From Delphinus delphis (Eukaryota; Chordata; Mammalia; Artiodactyla; Delphinidae): a stretch of DNA of 64,000 nucleotides. The stretch covers positions 32,702,070 through 32,766,069 of the forward strand of contig NC_082698.1 of the NCBI RefSeq assembly GCF_949987515.2, written 5' to 3'. Both the position numbers and the translations under genes were made by a program. The notes beneath the pieces are model-generated. The model did not search any database and was not told where the DNA came from. It was given only the letters and a program-made list of their open reading frames with translations. Positions 34,085 through 46,080 of this stretch are shown in pieces; position 1 is the stretch's first letter, and each line of letters opens with the position of its first letter.

Positions 34085-36340
34085 ATCAGGCTTATTTGTT
34101 TCACTGTGTATAATCTGTTCCTTCTACCTCCCAAGGTGATTTGTAGGAAAGGTCAAATGAGATCAGGTGTGCCAAGGTGCTTTAGAAGGAAAGACTCCAC
34201 ACAAGGTGGGGTTATCATGCATTGGGGTAGGAGGGAAGGCAGCTCATGAAGCCCTGAGCACCTCAAGGGGTCTCCTCCACGACCCTGCACAGTAGGTGCC
34301 CCCCCCTCTTCTCCACTCCTCCTAGACAGAGACTTGTCTGGAATCTAAAAATGATGATGCTCCACCCTGCAGACCATCCAAACACAATGCAACCCAATTA
34401 TTTATTACAAGGCTAGGCCTCTCAGTGAGTTTTCTCACTAGTGGGGCTCAAATAACAAGACGCTACTTAGGAAGGCAGAGATATGCCAGGAGGGCAAACC
34501 TAGAAGAAGAACCACAAAGATGCTCCCTGACCTAAGTCAGTGGGGTTCAACAAGCCTGAACTGAGTGTCCAGCATATTCCAGATCCTGAGAGGTGACGGA
34601 GACTATCACAGTGGAGTGGGGGACACGGATACCGAATTGAAAACTCAAAGTCAATGAGGTGAATCTGGCATGGGGGGAGTCAGGGAAGGCTTTGTAGAGT
34701 GGCTGACACCTAAACTGAATATAAAGGACAGAGGAAAGAGGGATGGGTAAGAGTAGGCAGCCCAAGCTGAGGCACAGAATGGAGAGACCATGTGTCGTGT
34801 TTAGGGAGCTCCAAGTAGTAAATGCATTGGGTGTTTATTGCTGGAGTGTCTGGTGTGCCAGGGGACAAGTGGGGGCAAAGGGGCTGCGAGATGTACCTGG
34901 AAAGGTGGGTGGCGGCCACTCTCCCACAGGCAGCAGATCAAAGCTGTTTCAGACACATGCTCTCGGAGGCCTTGAAGAGATGAGCCTGCTCATTGGTCCA
35001 GTAGCCCAGAGGGCCGGTCTGGCTTGGCTGGGAGTAGAAAAAGGCGGAATGCAAAAAATCAACCAGACTTCGCTGTACTGCAAGCAGGGAGGGCTTGACT
35101 TGGGAGGGGCTAGGCTTGGAGAACTGGAGAGAGATTCCAAGTTAAATTTTTTCCCAGCCAGACTTGTCGCACCTGCTGGAGGACTTACGCTGCCTATGTC
35201 ATGGATTCAGGGTTGCCTGTGGAGCCCTGCTCTCGGCTGTCTCGCACAGGGACAGTGCAGCTTCCTAACAGCCTGGCAGAGCTTCACAGCTGCTGTCAGG
35301 GCTAAACAGCGGGAAGAGGGGAAAGAATAACCAGTGTGACTCCCTGCATTTGATCTGAGCCAAAGTGGAATCTCCTCTGAGCCCTGAGTAAAGGCAGCAG
35401 AAAGGAAGAGAAGGAAAATTAGGGCCCTGGTATTTTGCATAAAATGTATATGGCCCAAATTTGCTCACAAGAAGTGATATGATTCAGAGAGAGCATCAAA
35501 GACAGGAAAACCAGAGAGAGAAGGGATGGGTGGGAGAGAGAGGGAGAGAGAATGGCTGTGTTGTGATAAAGCAGGTACAGGAAAGTGTTCCCCCTTCCTT
35601 TCCTTTCCCAGTGATCCTTACACTCAAGAAATCTCATGCATTCAAGAAAAAAAGGAAAAATGTACCAGTGTCTCACTGGGGGATATATTTACAGGGGCTC
35701 CCAGTGAGAATTAAAAACTTTGTATATTAATTTTGATGATATTTGTAAAAAGAAAAATGTTCTCAAACCCAACCCACCCCTCCCCAAATCAATCACTCCA
35801 ACTTTGGCTTGGACCTGGGGACAGAGGTGAAAGTCCCCATCTCATTAGCATACACTCACCTTTTCCCTTTCTCCGCACTACTTCCAGCTCCTCCAGCTTA
35901 AGGCAGAGAGGATCCTGGCAAGGTTGAACACAGCAAGTGGCTGAGCCTGAAACAAACTCCCTGCCATAAGGTCAACAGCATATTAGTAGTTGATCCCTTG
36001 GGGGATGGTGGGACTGGAGCACCAAGGGGCAATAGACTACACCTCAATCATCCATCCGTGTTTCTATACTACAAAACCGAGACAAAGAGCTCAGCCTCTC
36101 TCATCTACTTCTGCATCCCCACAACGAAATAAGGTCTCCTTCCTCTAAGCCACCACAGCATGTGGCAACCCTAAGAAGCAGCATTTTCTGCCTGTCCTCT
36201 TCCTTACATGCTTCTCCTTGCCCCTGGTAGCCTGCCAACTCCTGGCTTACTATTGCCAGTGTATCCCAGTTTCTGCTGGGCAGTCTCCTACACATTGCGA
36301 GCAGTAAATATCTGTAGAATGGACACATGCAAAAGTTGGA
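34085..36340. other. No recognisable gene; L2-like scrap
   Basis: 34560-34770 has an L2-class look ('gggaaggctttgtagagtggctgacacctaaactg'). A purine-rich stretch with GAGA runs lies at 35484-35560. A plus-strand frame of 195 codons (34743-35330) has no splice context, no codon pattern I can support and overlaps L2-like DNA at its start, so it is not called. Confidence 0.45.
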
Positions 36341-36355
36341 AACAAGATATAGTGC

Positions 36356-36668
36356 CTGCTAGAGAATGGACTTGAGGACACGGGGAGGGGGAAGGGTAAG
36401 CTGGGACAAAGTGAGAGTGGCATGGACATACACACACTACCAAATGTAAAACCAATAGCTAGTGGGAAGCAGCCGCATAGCACAGGGAGATCAGCTCGGT
36501 GCTTTGTGACCACCTAGAGGGGTGGGATAGACAGGGTGGGAGGGAGACGCAAGAGGGAAGAGATATGGGGATATATGTATATGTATAGCTGATTCACTTT
36601 GTTACAAAGCAGAAACTAACACACCATTGTAAAGCAATTATACTCCAATAAAGATGTTAAAAAAAAAA
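36356..36668 (+). mobile_element. Young L1 3' end
   Basis: 'agaatggacttgaggacacgggg', 'gggaagcagccgcatagcacaggg', 'caccattgtaaagcaattatactccaataaagatgtt' and a poly(A). The 12-mer aagatatagtgc flanks it. Confidence 0.95.
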
Positions 36669-36679
36669 AGATATAGTGC

Positions 36680-37096
36680 ATCAATAAGGGAATGATTAAA
36701 TAAAACATAGCACATTCATACCCAGGAAAACAGATCTTTTTGTGTTTGTTTTTATGACTTAGATACATTTACCTAGAAAGAGTTCCAGAGTATATTGTTT
36801 CATTTTTTAAGATAATTGAAGAACCAAACACGTTAGGAGATCACTTATATAATACAAAACAAAACCACACACACAAAACCAAAAGTATATCTTTATGTGT
36901 ATGTGCGTGTACAACTGTATAAATGCATAGAGAAACGTTTGTAAGAGCACCTGTCCAACTAGAGACGGTGATTACTTCTGAAAAAGAAAAAGGAGAACTG
37001 GAGATGAATTATGGGGGCTTTTACTTTATCGGGAGTGTTTACATTCTTTACAACCAAGAATGTATTCACGTATCGTGTAATTAAAAATAAATCAAG
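36680..37096 (+). mobile_element. Old L1 3' region
   Basis: 'atcacttatataatacaaaac', 'atgcatagagaaacgtttg', 'gggggcttttactttatcgggagtg', 'tacattctttacaaccaagaatgtattcac' and 'taattaaaaataaa' follow the 3' end of old L1 families. It was hit by the young L1 before it and the SINE after it. Confidence 0.65.
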
Positions 37097-37303
37097 GGGC
37101 TTCCCTGGTGGCGCAGTGGTTGAGAGTCCGCCTGCCAATGCAGGGGACACGGGTTTGTGCCCCGGTCCAGGAAGATCCCACATGCCGCGGAGCGGCTGGG
37201 CCCATGAGCCATGGCTGCTGAGCCTGTGCGTCCAGAGCCTGTGCTCCGCAACGGGAGAGGCCACAACAGAGGCCTGCGTAAAGCAAAAAAGCAAAAAAAA
37301 AAA
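37097..37303 (+). mobile_element. CHR-1 type SINE
   Basis: Complete head and body, with a small deletion near 37267 in the 'gtgagaggcccgcgtaccgc' region and a tail 'gcaaaaaagcaaaaaaaa'. An A-rich target makes the duplication hard to define. Confidence 0.95.
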
Positions 37304-37499
37304 AATCAAAAATATAATTTTTGAAAGTCTTAAATTATTACATGAGATTTTTCATCCTGTGAAAGTTTGTTTTAATCCATTAAAGAGCCTGTGGAAGGCA
37401 GCAGAACTAGCTCCCACTTGGGCAAGGGATTGTTTATCTTGCTTATCTCCAGTTAGAGCCAACAATGCTAATGATCTGAATAGCACTGGCCACTCCTTG

Positions 37500-38240
37500 G
37501 CCATCCCATCCCCTCCCACTCACGGCTTCAACTATCACCTCTATGTGGATGACTCCCAAATGCCTCTTTCCAGACACAGCCACTCCCACGAGCTACAGTC
37601 CTGACTTTCCAACTTCCTGTTGGATACAGCCAACACCCCATGTACAAAACCAGACTACTGTCCTCCCTTCTCTCCCTAATTCAATTCTTCTGCCTACCTT
37701 CTTCCTTCCTCTTAACTGGCACCTCCTTCTTCCCAGGAACTCAGAAAGGAAACTTCCCAGTTATCACTAGTCCTCTTAATCCACACACCCAGCTAGTTAT
37801 CTGTCCTTTTCTGGTGATTTTTCTAAAAAATTTTTCCCAGCTGTTAGCCACTGACACCACCCCAGATCAGACCCTTTCCATCCATCACCTGGACTAGTGG
37901 AATCGCCTTCTAAATGGTCTCCTTATAAATTGGGAGACTGGGACTGATATATACACATTACTATATGTAAAATAGATAACTAATAAGGACCTACTGTACA
38001 GCACAGGGAACTCTACTCAATATTCTGTAATGACCTATATGGGAGATGAATCTAAAAAGAAAGTGGATATATGTATATGTATAACTGATTCACTTTACTG
38101 TACACCTGAAACTAACACAACATTGTAAATCAACTATAATAAAAATCTATAAATAAATGGTCTCCTTGGCCCTGACTGACTGCTTTGATCCTTCTGCTAG
38201 ATGCCCAACTTCCCACTTGGTGAAGGCCCAACATTCCAGC
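37500..38240 (+). repeat. L2 fragment (ORF2 end), split by an L1
   Basis: 'tatcacctctatgtggatgactcccaaatgcctc' and 'ctagttatctgtcc' resemble the end of the L2 polyprotein and the sequence after it. A young L1 tail sits inside at 37925-38153. Confidence 0.6.
37925..38153 (+). mobile_element. L1 3' end nested in L2
   Basis: 'aggacctactgtacagcacagggaactctactcaatattctg', 'ctgattcactttactgtacacctgaaactaacacaacattgtaaatcaac'. The 14-mer taaatggtctcctt flanks it at 37911-37924 and 38154-38167, showing a clean insertion. Confidence 0.95.
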
Positions 38241-38464
38241 CTGTTGAGGTCATTTTGAGCTTCCATTCCATCACCCTATTGTATTAGCTATTTTCCCAAC
38301 TTTGAGTCATCTGCAAATTTGGGAAATAAGGCTTTTTGCCTTCATCCAAGTATCTGACAAAAATGTTCAACTGGGCTGAACCAAAGAAGCCTCTGGACTA
38401 TAGATCTCTTTCCCAGGGAACCCAGAGCTTATCACTGGAAGAAAGAAAGTAACTTCAAAAAAAA

Positions 38465-39345
38465 ATTAGTGTCAGACACTTTTCATATACCATCTCATTT
38501 ATACCTTAAAATAATTCTGGGTAGTAAGTACTGTTATCTTAATTTAGAGGTATAAAACTGAAGTTGAGAATCATTAGGTAACTTGTTAAAAGCCTATAGT
38601 TATTAAGTGGCAGAGTTTTGATTTGTACCACAAGTTTGTGTTGGTTCCACAGCTCGTGGTTTTTCTACCACACAGTTGGAACTTTTCATGAATCCTTGCC
38701 TTCTAATAGATAGAGCACACACTTCTTAAACTGCATCGAGGGACTTTCACATTCTAGCTTCAAACCTACCTTTGTAACAGTAAAGACTACCATTTGTCAA
38801 ACACAGTAATGTTTTACATTCTTTATTTCATTTAATCTGTGTCAAACCTATGAGATAGGTACCATAATTATGTCCTTTTTACAGATTCAGAAGCTGATGC
38901 ATAGATTAAAAATAGCTTAATCTGTAAATTAAAAATTAACTCAAAATAAAATTTTAAAAAATAGCTTCATTAAGGTTACCCAGAGAGTAAACAGCAAAGC
39001 TGGATTTCAAACTGGGGTCTGCCTGACTAGAGAGATACTTAGGAGGGAGAATGGACAGGAAGTTCAATTCATACAGTCAATGAACATGTATTTATGGAGC
39101 ACTTGCGTCACAGGCTCAATATTGTGCTGAGGCTGGAGATCACAGAAACGAACTACGCCCCTGGCTTCATGGAGCGTATACTTTATTGGGAAAGACAGAC
39201 ACAGAAATAGAAGGTAGTGTAGAGTGTAGAGTGAGGCGAATACTGGGAGGAAGAAGCTCAGAAGGGTTAGTCTCAGAGGGCTGAGGTTTCCGGGCTTGGT
39301 AAGTGAGTCTACAAAGGTTCTATTCACTGTGATGGGGAACACGGG
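38465..39345 (+). repeat. Three MIR/L2-class fragments
   Basis: 38465-38640 ('ccatctcatttataccttaaaataattctgg'), 38785-39025 ('tttcatttaatctgtgtcaaacctatgagataggtacc') and 39065-39345 ('tcaatgaacatgtatttatggagcac', 'ctggcttcatggagcg') are separate ancient repeat pieces in one area. Confidence 0.55.
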
Positions 39346-39349
39346 AGAA

Positions 39350-41165
39350 ACAGGTTTGGGAAAAGATTGAGTTTAATTTGAGACATGAGTTTTGAGGAGA
39401 TGTCTCACAAGCAGCTGGATATGCAGGTCTGGAGCTCAGGAGTGAGGCATGGACCATGGAAAGATCTGGAATCATGGATGAAACAACTCATGGAGATGGA
39501 TTTACTCTAAGGATCCACAATATGTACCCGGGACGAACAAGGAAAATGAAGACCTCAAAGGAGATGCTGCTCACCTGGCCGACTACTGCACTCCCATGAA
39601 CAGCCTTCTGCGGATGGCTTCTCCTCTTCCCAAGCAGAACAACTTTCCATCCTTTCCATCAAGCCACACCCAGCTTCCTCCAAGCCTTCGCTCTGCTCCA
39701 GAAAACTCCAGCCCAGAGCTCCCTCTCCTAGACTCAAGCCATTTAACAGCTGGCCAGGGACTCAGCCATTTCTTGGTAAGGATATTGAAAATTTCAGGTA
39801 TTTGTGCCCTGTCTCCCTGATTGGACTGAAAGCTCTCTGATGGCAAATCCTGGGTATAACATTAAGAAGGCAGTCAACATCCTCTTTACAGAACCAACCA
39901 ATAGTACTCAGTTTCCAAAAGCGTAATGAAGCAATAGCAAAGCATTTATGTGGGCTAGTTACTCCAGATGAACCTAAATGCCTTCCTCAATACAACAGCA
40001 AGCACGTCCTGGGCACTCTCCCAAGCTTACCCCTGAGCCTCTGCACTGAACAGAGCTGGTCAAGGTGAGCATTCCCTGCCTCTCCTTGTGCCTTCTAATC
40101 TATTCCTATTCCCAAGAGCCCTTGCTTCCAGAATTCTTCAAGTTGAAAAGAAATTTCTTCATGACAGAAGAAACGAGGATGAAAATGTTTTACTTCAGAA
40201 AACACCAAGTAGCAGCAATAGAAGCCTCTTTCCCATGAGTCAAGTCACAGAGTTTTAACCAAGATCCTTTAACAAAATATTGTCTAATTTTACAATTTAT
40301 AAATGATTCCTCATTTGTGATGTTTTATACTATCCTTCTATAAATAAGCAAATGTCTGAAATACTGAGAAAGGGAGACAGTAACATCTTGTTTCACAAAT
40401 TACAGAGATTGTCAGATTCTCACTTGCATCATCACCTGGCTCAGGTAAGCTCAGGAGGGCAGTAGCCATGGGGATCTTGCTCACCAGTGTCCCCCATCAG
40501 CTGGCATAGTGCCTGACTCATGGGAGTGACTCAGAAGGACTGCTGAATGTATGAATGTTGAATGGATGAGACAGAAAAAACAAGGAGACAGGGAATGAGG
40601 GGCGACACGGAAGCAGCAAGAGTACAAAGAAAGCTGAGGCAAAGAAACAACCAGCCACCTCCTTACATCTTAGGCTCAGATTCTCCGCAACTTCTCCACA
40701 AAGACACCCACACAGTAGCTAAATCTTTGGGTCAGTTTCTCAGTCCTATAGCTGTCAAATGCACACTTACAGTACTGGCCGTTTAATATTTTTAAGTTTT
40801 GTAACCGCTTTCTCTCTTCCTTTCTATATGCCTTAGGAACACTTGTGTTTTTTTTAACCTTTCACCTAAACTAAGACTTGACATTGAATTTGACTCCTAC
40901 TAGACTCTAAGCTTGTCTTTCAGGTTTGCTGCTTTGTTACTTAACATCCCATATCAGTCCAGAAAAGGAGACAAAAGTCCACATTCAGTGTCTGGAATTG
41001 TAAGGAACAGTGCCTAACCCTCTAACGGTAGTTCCAATTCTGCCTATCTTATGAGGATTGCAAAGAAACAAGAGTGTCCCAGTTAATAAATAAATACATA
41101 CATACACACACACATAAATAAATAAAGGCACTACATTTTCACTTCACAGGAAGAGCCCCAAGTAA
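39350..41165. other. No recognisable gene
   Basis: No exon or clear repeat. A short mixed (AAAT)/(ACAT)/(AC) microsatellite lies at 41086-41125. Confidence 0.45.
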
Positions 41166-41170
41166 CCAAT

Positions 41171-41997
41171 CTACGCTTACTCTCTCCCCTCTACCCTCTG
41201 CACTTCATCTCCCTTACTCTCTTCACTCTACAGTTTGCACTTCTCTCCCTTACTCTCTCCCCCTCTACCGTCTGCACTTCGTCTCCCATACTCTCTCCAC
41301 TCTACAGTTTGCACTTGTCTCCCTTACTCTCTCCCCCTCTACCGTCTGCACTTCGTCTCCCATACTCTCTCCACTCTACAGTTTGCACTTGTCTCCCTTA
41401 CTCTCTCCCCCTCTACCGTCTGCACTTCTTCTCCCTTACTCTCTCCACCCTACAGTTTGCACTTGTCTCCCTTACTCTCTCCCCCTCTACCGTCTGCACT
41501 TCTTCTCCCTTACTCTCTCCACTCTACAGTTTGCACTTGTCTCCCTTACTCTCTCCCCCTCTACCGTCTGCACTTCTTCTCCCTTACTCTCTCCACTCTA
41601 CAGTTTGCACTTGTCTCCCTTACTCTCTCCCCCTCTACCGTCTGCACTTCTTCTCCCTTACTCTCTCCACTCTACAGTTTGCACTTGTCTCCCTTACTCT
41701 CTCCCCCTCTACCGTCTGCACTTCTTCTCCCTTACTCTCTCCCCCTCTATCATCTGCACTTCATCTCCTATACTCTCTCCACTCTACAGTTTGCACTTCG
41801 TCTCCCTTACTCTCTCCACTCTACAGTTTGCACTTCGTCTCCCTTACTCTCTCCACTCTACAGTTTGCACTTTGTCTCCCTTGCTCTCTCCACTCTACAG
41901 TTTGCACTTCGTCTCCCTTACTCTCTCCACTCTACAGTTTGCACTTCGTCTCCCTTACTCTCTCCACTCTACAGTTCGCACTTCGTCTCCCTTACTC
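41171..41997 (+). repeat. Pyrimidine-rich minisatellite, about 22 units of 37 bp
   Basis: The unit is acttcgtctcccttactctc followed by one of two 17-base ends: type A (tccccctctaccgtctgc-like) or type B (tccactctacagtttgc-like). From 41171 to about 41715 A and B alternate, giving a 74-bp higher-order unit. After two A units in a row at about 41680-41756, only B units follow to 41997. Because 37 is not a multiple of 3 and the unit has no stop codon, all three plus frames stay open (up to 300 codons). These are not genes. Confidence 0.98.
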
Positions 41998-41999
41998 TA

Positions 42000-42445
42000 T
42001 TCCCCAGGAACAGTATCTCCAGCTCCTCACCACATCTGAAGCTGCCCCTGTCACTCTTAGGAAAGCACAGGCAGTCTCCAGGAATTCAATCTATGCACAC
42101 TCAGGAGCAGCAAGCTAATTTTAATATCAGTCTTTGATGACCATGGCCAAAATAAAGTCAACTTAAAAAAAAAAAAAAACAAGGAAGTAAAATCTAAATG
42201 GATTCTAGATTGATTTCTACCTTATAGAGAGAATTCATTAACACAATGATAATACTCTGCCACAGCAAGATTGAAAACATGGTTTAATGATGGGAAACTT
42301 GTTAACGTGATAAAATAAACCAGTAGGTCAAATGTGAAAAAAGGCACACAATCATCTCAAAGATTACCTTTTTGACTTTTGATAAATTCAACTCCCTTTC
42401 ATTAAAAACAAACAAACAAAAACTATGAATATAAAACTCCTTCCA
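42000..42445. other. No recognisable gene
   Basis: Unique-looking DNA with a poly(A) run at 42165-42179. Confidence 0.4.
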
Positions 42446-42446
42446 G

Positions 42447-42652
42447 GGCTTCCCTGGTGGCGCAGTGGTTGAGAGTCCGCCTGCCGATGCAGGGGACACG
42501 GGTTCGTGCCCTGGTCCAGGAAGATCCCACGTGCCGCGGAGCGGCTGAGCCCGTGAGCCATGGCCCCTGAGCCTGCGCGACCGGAGCCTGTGCTCCGCAA
42601 CGGGAGAGGCCACAACAGTGAGAGGTCCGCGTACCGGAAAAAAAAAAAAAAA
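42447..42652 (+). mobile_element. CHR-1 type SINE
   Basis: Complete unit with poly(A). Flanks ctccttcca (42438-42446) and ttccttcca (after the tail, from 42656) form the likely target duplication. Confidence 0.95.
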
Positions 42653-43049
42653 AAATTCCTTCCACAAAGTGATTTAAACAATTTTAAACCAAAAGCCAAC
42701 ATCATACTCACAAGTGGATATGAAAAGCATTTCCAATAAAATCAGGAATAAATTTGAAAGGTCTATTATCCTCCTCTTAGTTATCAATATTCGAATTTCT
42801 GATTTAAAAGAGAAATAATCATTATTTGCAGACGATACAATTCTCTACCTAGAGAGCTCAGGAGAATCAGCTAAAAAATTAAGTTGATTAAATAAAAACC
42901 TAAAACATATTTAAAAAATAAGTAAGAAGTATATGATTTACATGAAGACTACTACAAAACTTCACTAAGAGATATAAAAACATTTGAGTAAATTAATAAA
43001 CATAACAGTATGGAAAGACTACAGTAAACATAATAATTTTTCCTAAATT

Positions 43050-43171
43050 AATATATATTAATATAATTATATATAATGTATATATTATATATAATAATAT
43101 ATAATAAATCTATATTATATATAACATATTATATATTATAATATATAATAAATATATATATTTATTATAAT
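43050..43171. repeat. AT-rich low-complexity tract
   Basis: About 120 bases almost entirely of A and T in ATAT/TATA/TAAT order, likely an expansion inside the old L1. Confidence 0.9.
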
Positions 43172-43246
43172 CCCGATCAGGATATAAATAGATGTTTGAG
43201 ATTTTGACAAAGTGTTTCAAAATTTAATTTATAAGAATAAGCAAGG

Positions 43247-43460
43247 GGCTTCCCTGGTGGCGCAGTGGTTGAGAGTCCGCCTGCCGATTCAGGGGACACG
43301 GGTTCGTGCCCCGCTCCGGGAAGATCCCACATGCCGCGGAGCGGCTAGGCCCGTGAGCCATGGCCGCTGAGCCTGCGCGTCCGGAGCCCGTTGCTCTGCA
43401 ACGGGAGAGGCTACAACAGTGAGAGGCCCACGTAACCGCAAAAAAAAAAAAAAAAAAAAA
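43247..43460 (+). mobile_element. CHR-1 type SINE, perfect 14-bp duplication
   Basis: Complete unit with a long A tail. The 14-mer aagaataagcaagg occurs at 43233-43246 and 43461-43474. Confidence 0.95.
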
Positions 43461-44763
43461 AAGAATAAGCAAGGAAAAATAAGGAAAGTTTTAATAATTA
43501 TAATTAGAGAGAGCGTGCTCTGTGTGATACTAATATATGTTATAAGGCTAAAATAACTAAAACAGTGTGGTATTCATTCAAGAATTTACAAATAGATATC
43601 TTAGGCCTAAAATTGACTTTAGAATATACAAAATCAGATTAGGAATTGTCTAGGATTATCCAAAAAGTATATTATTTAAGGAAATTATATAAGGAATATA
43701 AATATATACATGAGGAAATAAATACATTTTGAAGGAAAATGAAGTATTTAGAAAACAGATTAGGTCTTCAACTCATAATATGTACAAAAAAAAAAAACTA
43801 ACTTCAAATGAAAAGTTCATTGTAACTAAAAGCCTAAAAAGCTAAAAAACACAGTTAATCACAGAAAGTAGATAAAGAATACAAATTTAAAAGCTGTGTA
43901 AGTAATCACCAGGGCGGACACAGACCTATCTGGCATGTGGAAATTAAAATTTTCTGTACATTAAGGAACATGATAAACATTTCAAAAATGATATTTCATT
44001 AATATTTATATAGAGTATCCCATAGTAGGATAAACGTAATTCACTTGATTATGATTAACAAAGTCAGGTGAAAAGTTATAAAATGTGAAAGCATGATCTC
44101 AATTTGGGAAAAAACAAACAGAAGAAAAAAAACTAGAAAGCCATGAACCAAATATTGGACTTCTTTATTGTGCCTTTCTGTTTCCCAAATTATCCAAAAT
44201 TAACTTGTATTATTTTAGAATCAGGAAAAAATGCTAGTTGAGAAAAACAGCATCAAATAACAATGATATGTTATAGTCTTAATTCATTAAGAAGTCTCAA
44301 ATAAAAAAAAGACAAATGGACAAAGAAAGTGATTAAATAATTAACCGGGAGAGCACACTGATGAGATATCAATGTTTTATTGTTTCCAGTAATCAAAGAA
44401 ATGCACATTCCAACTATGAAGTACCAAGTCCGGTATCTCTTATTGACATACCACTGGAAAGACTACTCTAGCACATCATTAGTTGAAGTGCAAATTGTTG
44501 CAACCTTTTTGGAGAGCATTTTGACAGTACATATTTCAAGCCTTTAAAAAAGTTCTTCACTTTTAGTAATTTCAGTTCTAGGACTCTGTGCTAAAGAAAG
44601 AATTACAGATCTAGGCAATGGAGAGTTAGAAAAAATTGGGGATCAACAACTAAATGCCCAACAAGAGGGGAATGGGTAAGCCCCTCCACAGTACCACATG
44701 ACAGAATGAGACCCAAACACTGAAATCAAGGTTTGGAAACCTGTAATGGAGTGGGAACATCTT

Positions 44764-44989
44764 TTTTTTCTTTTTCTTTTTTCTTTTTTTTTTTTGTGGT
44801 ACGTGGGTCTCTCACTGTTGTGGCCTCTCCCATTGCGGAGCACAGGCTCCGGACGCGCAGGCTCAGCGGCCATGGCTCACGGGCTCAGCCGCTCCGCGGC
44901 ATGTGGGATCCTCCCGGAGCGGGGCACGAACCGGTGTCCCCTGCATCGGCAGGCGGACTCTCAACCACTGCATCACCAGGGAAGCCCTA
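44764..44989 (-). mobile_element. CHR-1 type SINE, antisense, perfect 15-bp duplication
   Basis: The only CHR-1 copy in minus orientation: T-rich tail first, reversed head 'accactgcatcaccagggaagccc' last. The 15-mer gagtgggaacatctt flanks it at 44749-44763 and 44990-45004. Confidence 0.95.
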
Positions 44990-45186
44990 GAGTGGGAACA
45001 TCTTAATGATGGAATGTTAGGCAAAGAATGCAGGACTGAAAATTGTGTATTATGTATCTATACTATGGTTTTAATTTTGTTTGAAACAAACAAACCTCCC
45101 AGTTCTGCTTCTCCCCAGTCAGGCGGCTTTGGTCAAATCTTTGAGTCCCTGAGACCAATTTCTTCAACTCTAAAAGTGAGAAGGGA

Positions 45187-45935
45187 GGACTTCCCTGGCG
45201 GTCCAGTGGTTAAGACTCCGCGCTTCCCAACTTAAGTGTCCATCGACAGATGAATGGATAGAGAAGATGTGGCACATATATACAATGGAATGTTACTCAG
45301 CCATAAAAAGAAACAAAACTGAGTTATGTGCAGTGAGGTGGATGGACCTAGAGTCTGTCACACAGAGTGAAGTAAGTCAGAAAGAGAAAAACAAATACTG
45401 TATGCTAACACATATATATGGAATCTAAAAAAAAAAAATGGTTATGAAGAGCCTCGGGGCAGGACAGGAATAAAGACGCAGACGTAGAGAATGGACTTGA
45501 GGACATGGGGAGTGGGAAGGGTAAGGGGAGGGGGAAGGGTAAGCTGGGACGAAGTGAGAGAGTGGCATGGACTTATATATACTACCAAGTGCAAAGTGGA
45601 TAGCTAGTGGGAAGCAGCCGCATAACACAGGGAGATCAGCTCAGTCCTTTGTGATTACCTAGAGGGGTGGGAGGGAGACGCAAGAGGGAAGAGATATGGG
45701 GATACATGTATATGTATAGCTGATTCACTTTGTTATAAAGCAGAAACTAACACACCATTGTAAAGCAATTATACCCCAATAAAGATGTTAAAAAAAATAA
45801 AAAAGAAAAAACTAAAAAAAAAAAAAAAAAAAGATGTTAAAAAAAGACTCTGTGCTTCCACTGCAGGGGGCATGGGTTTGATCCCTGCTCAGAGAACTAA
45901 GATCTCACATGCTGCAGGGCGTGGCCAAAGAAAAA
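45187..45935 (+). mobile_element. CHR-family SINE split by an L1
   Basis: The head 'ggacttccctggcggtccagtggttaagactccgcgctt' stops at 45227 and the rest resumes at 45844 with 'aagactctgtgcttccactgcagggggcatgggtttgatccc', ending near 45935 in an A-rich tail. The interruption is the L1 at 45228-45843. Confidence 0.9.
45228..45843 (+). mobile_element. Young L1 3' part nested in a SINE
   Basis: It begins in ORF2 end sequence 'cccaacttaagtgtccatcgacagatgaatgg' and runs through the 3' UTR to 'ccaataaagatgtt' plus A-rich tail. The 16-base flanks aagactccgcgcttcc (45212-45227) and aagactctgtgcttcc (45844-45859) differ only by two C-to-T changes at CpG sites. Confidence 0.95.
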
Positions 45936-46080
45936 AAGAAAACAAAAAAAAACAAGTAAAAGTGAGAGGGGAACATTTGGATCCCTCAATTTTCACTGTT
46001 GCATGACACAACATGTAATAAAAAAGTAATAAACAAATCATAAACAGATGCATAACGTCTGTATTAATAATTAAAAGATA

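Larger units (their letters stand above)
42660..44745 (+). mobile_element. Old L1, ORF2, much interrupted
   Basis: 'aaaagccaacatcatactcacaagtgg' and 'tatttgcagacgatacaattctctacctagagagc' (sense for the FADD reverse-transcriptase motif region) are followed by ORF2 C-terminal sequence such as 'aacagtgtggtattcattcaag'. It contains a SINE at 43247-43460 and AT-rich DNA at 43050-43171. Fully decayed. The end boundary is uncertain. Confidence 0.65.

Noticed and set aside
34743..35330. 195-codon plus-strand frame
   Set aside because: Begins in L2-like DNA, lacks splice context and reads as low-quality glycine/leucine/glutamine-rich sequence. Not enough to call a gene.
41171..41997. Possible CRISPR-like array
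   Set aside because: Units are directly adjacent with no unique spacers, and the genome is mammalian. It is a minisatellite.
41235..42137. 300-, 269- and 218-codon plus-strand proteins
   Set aside because: All come from the 37-bp minisatellite, where every plus frame is open. No gene.
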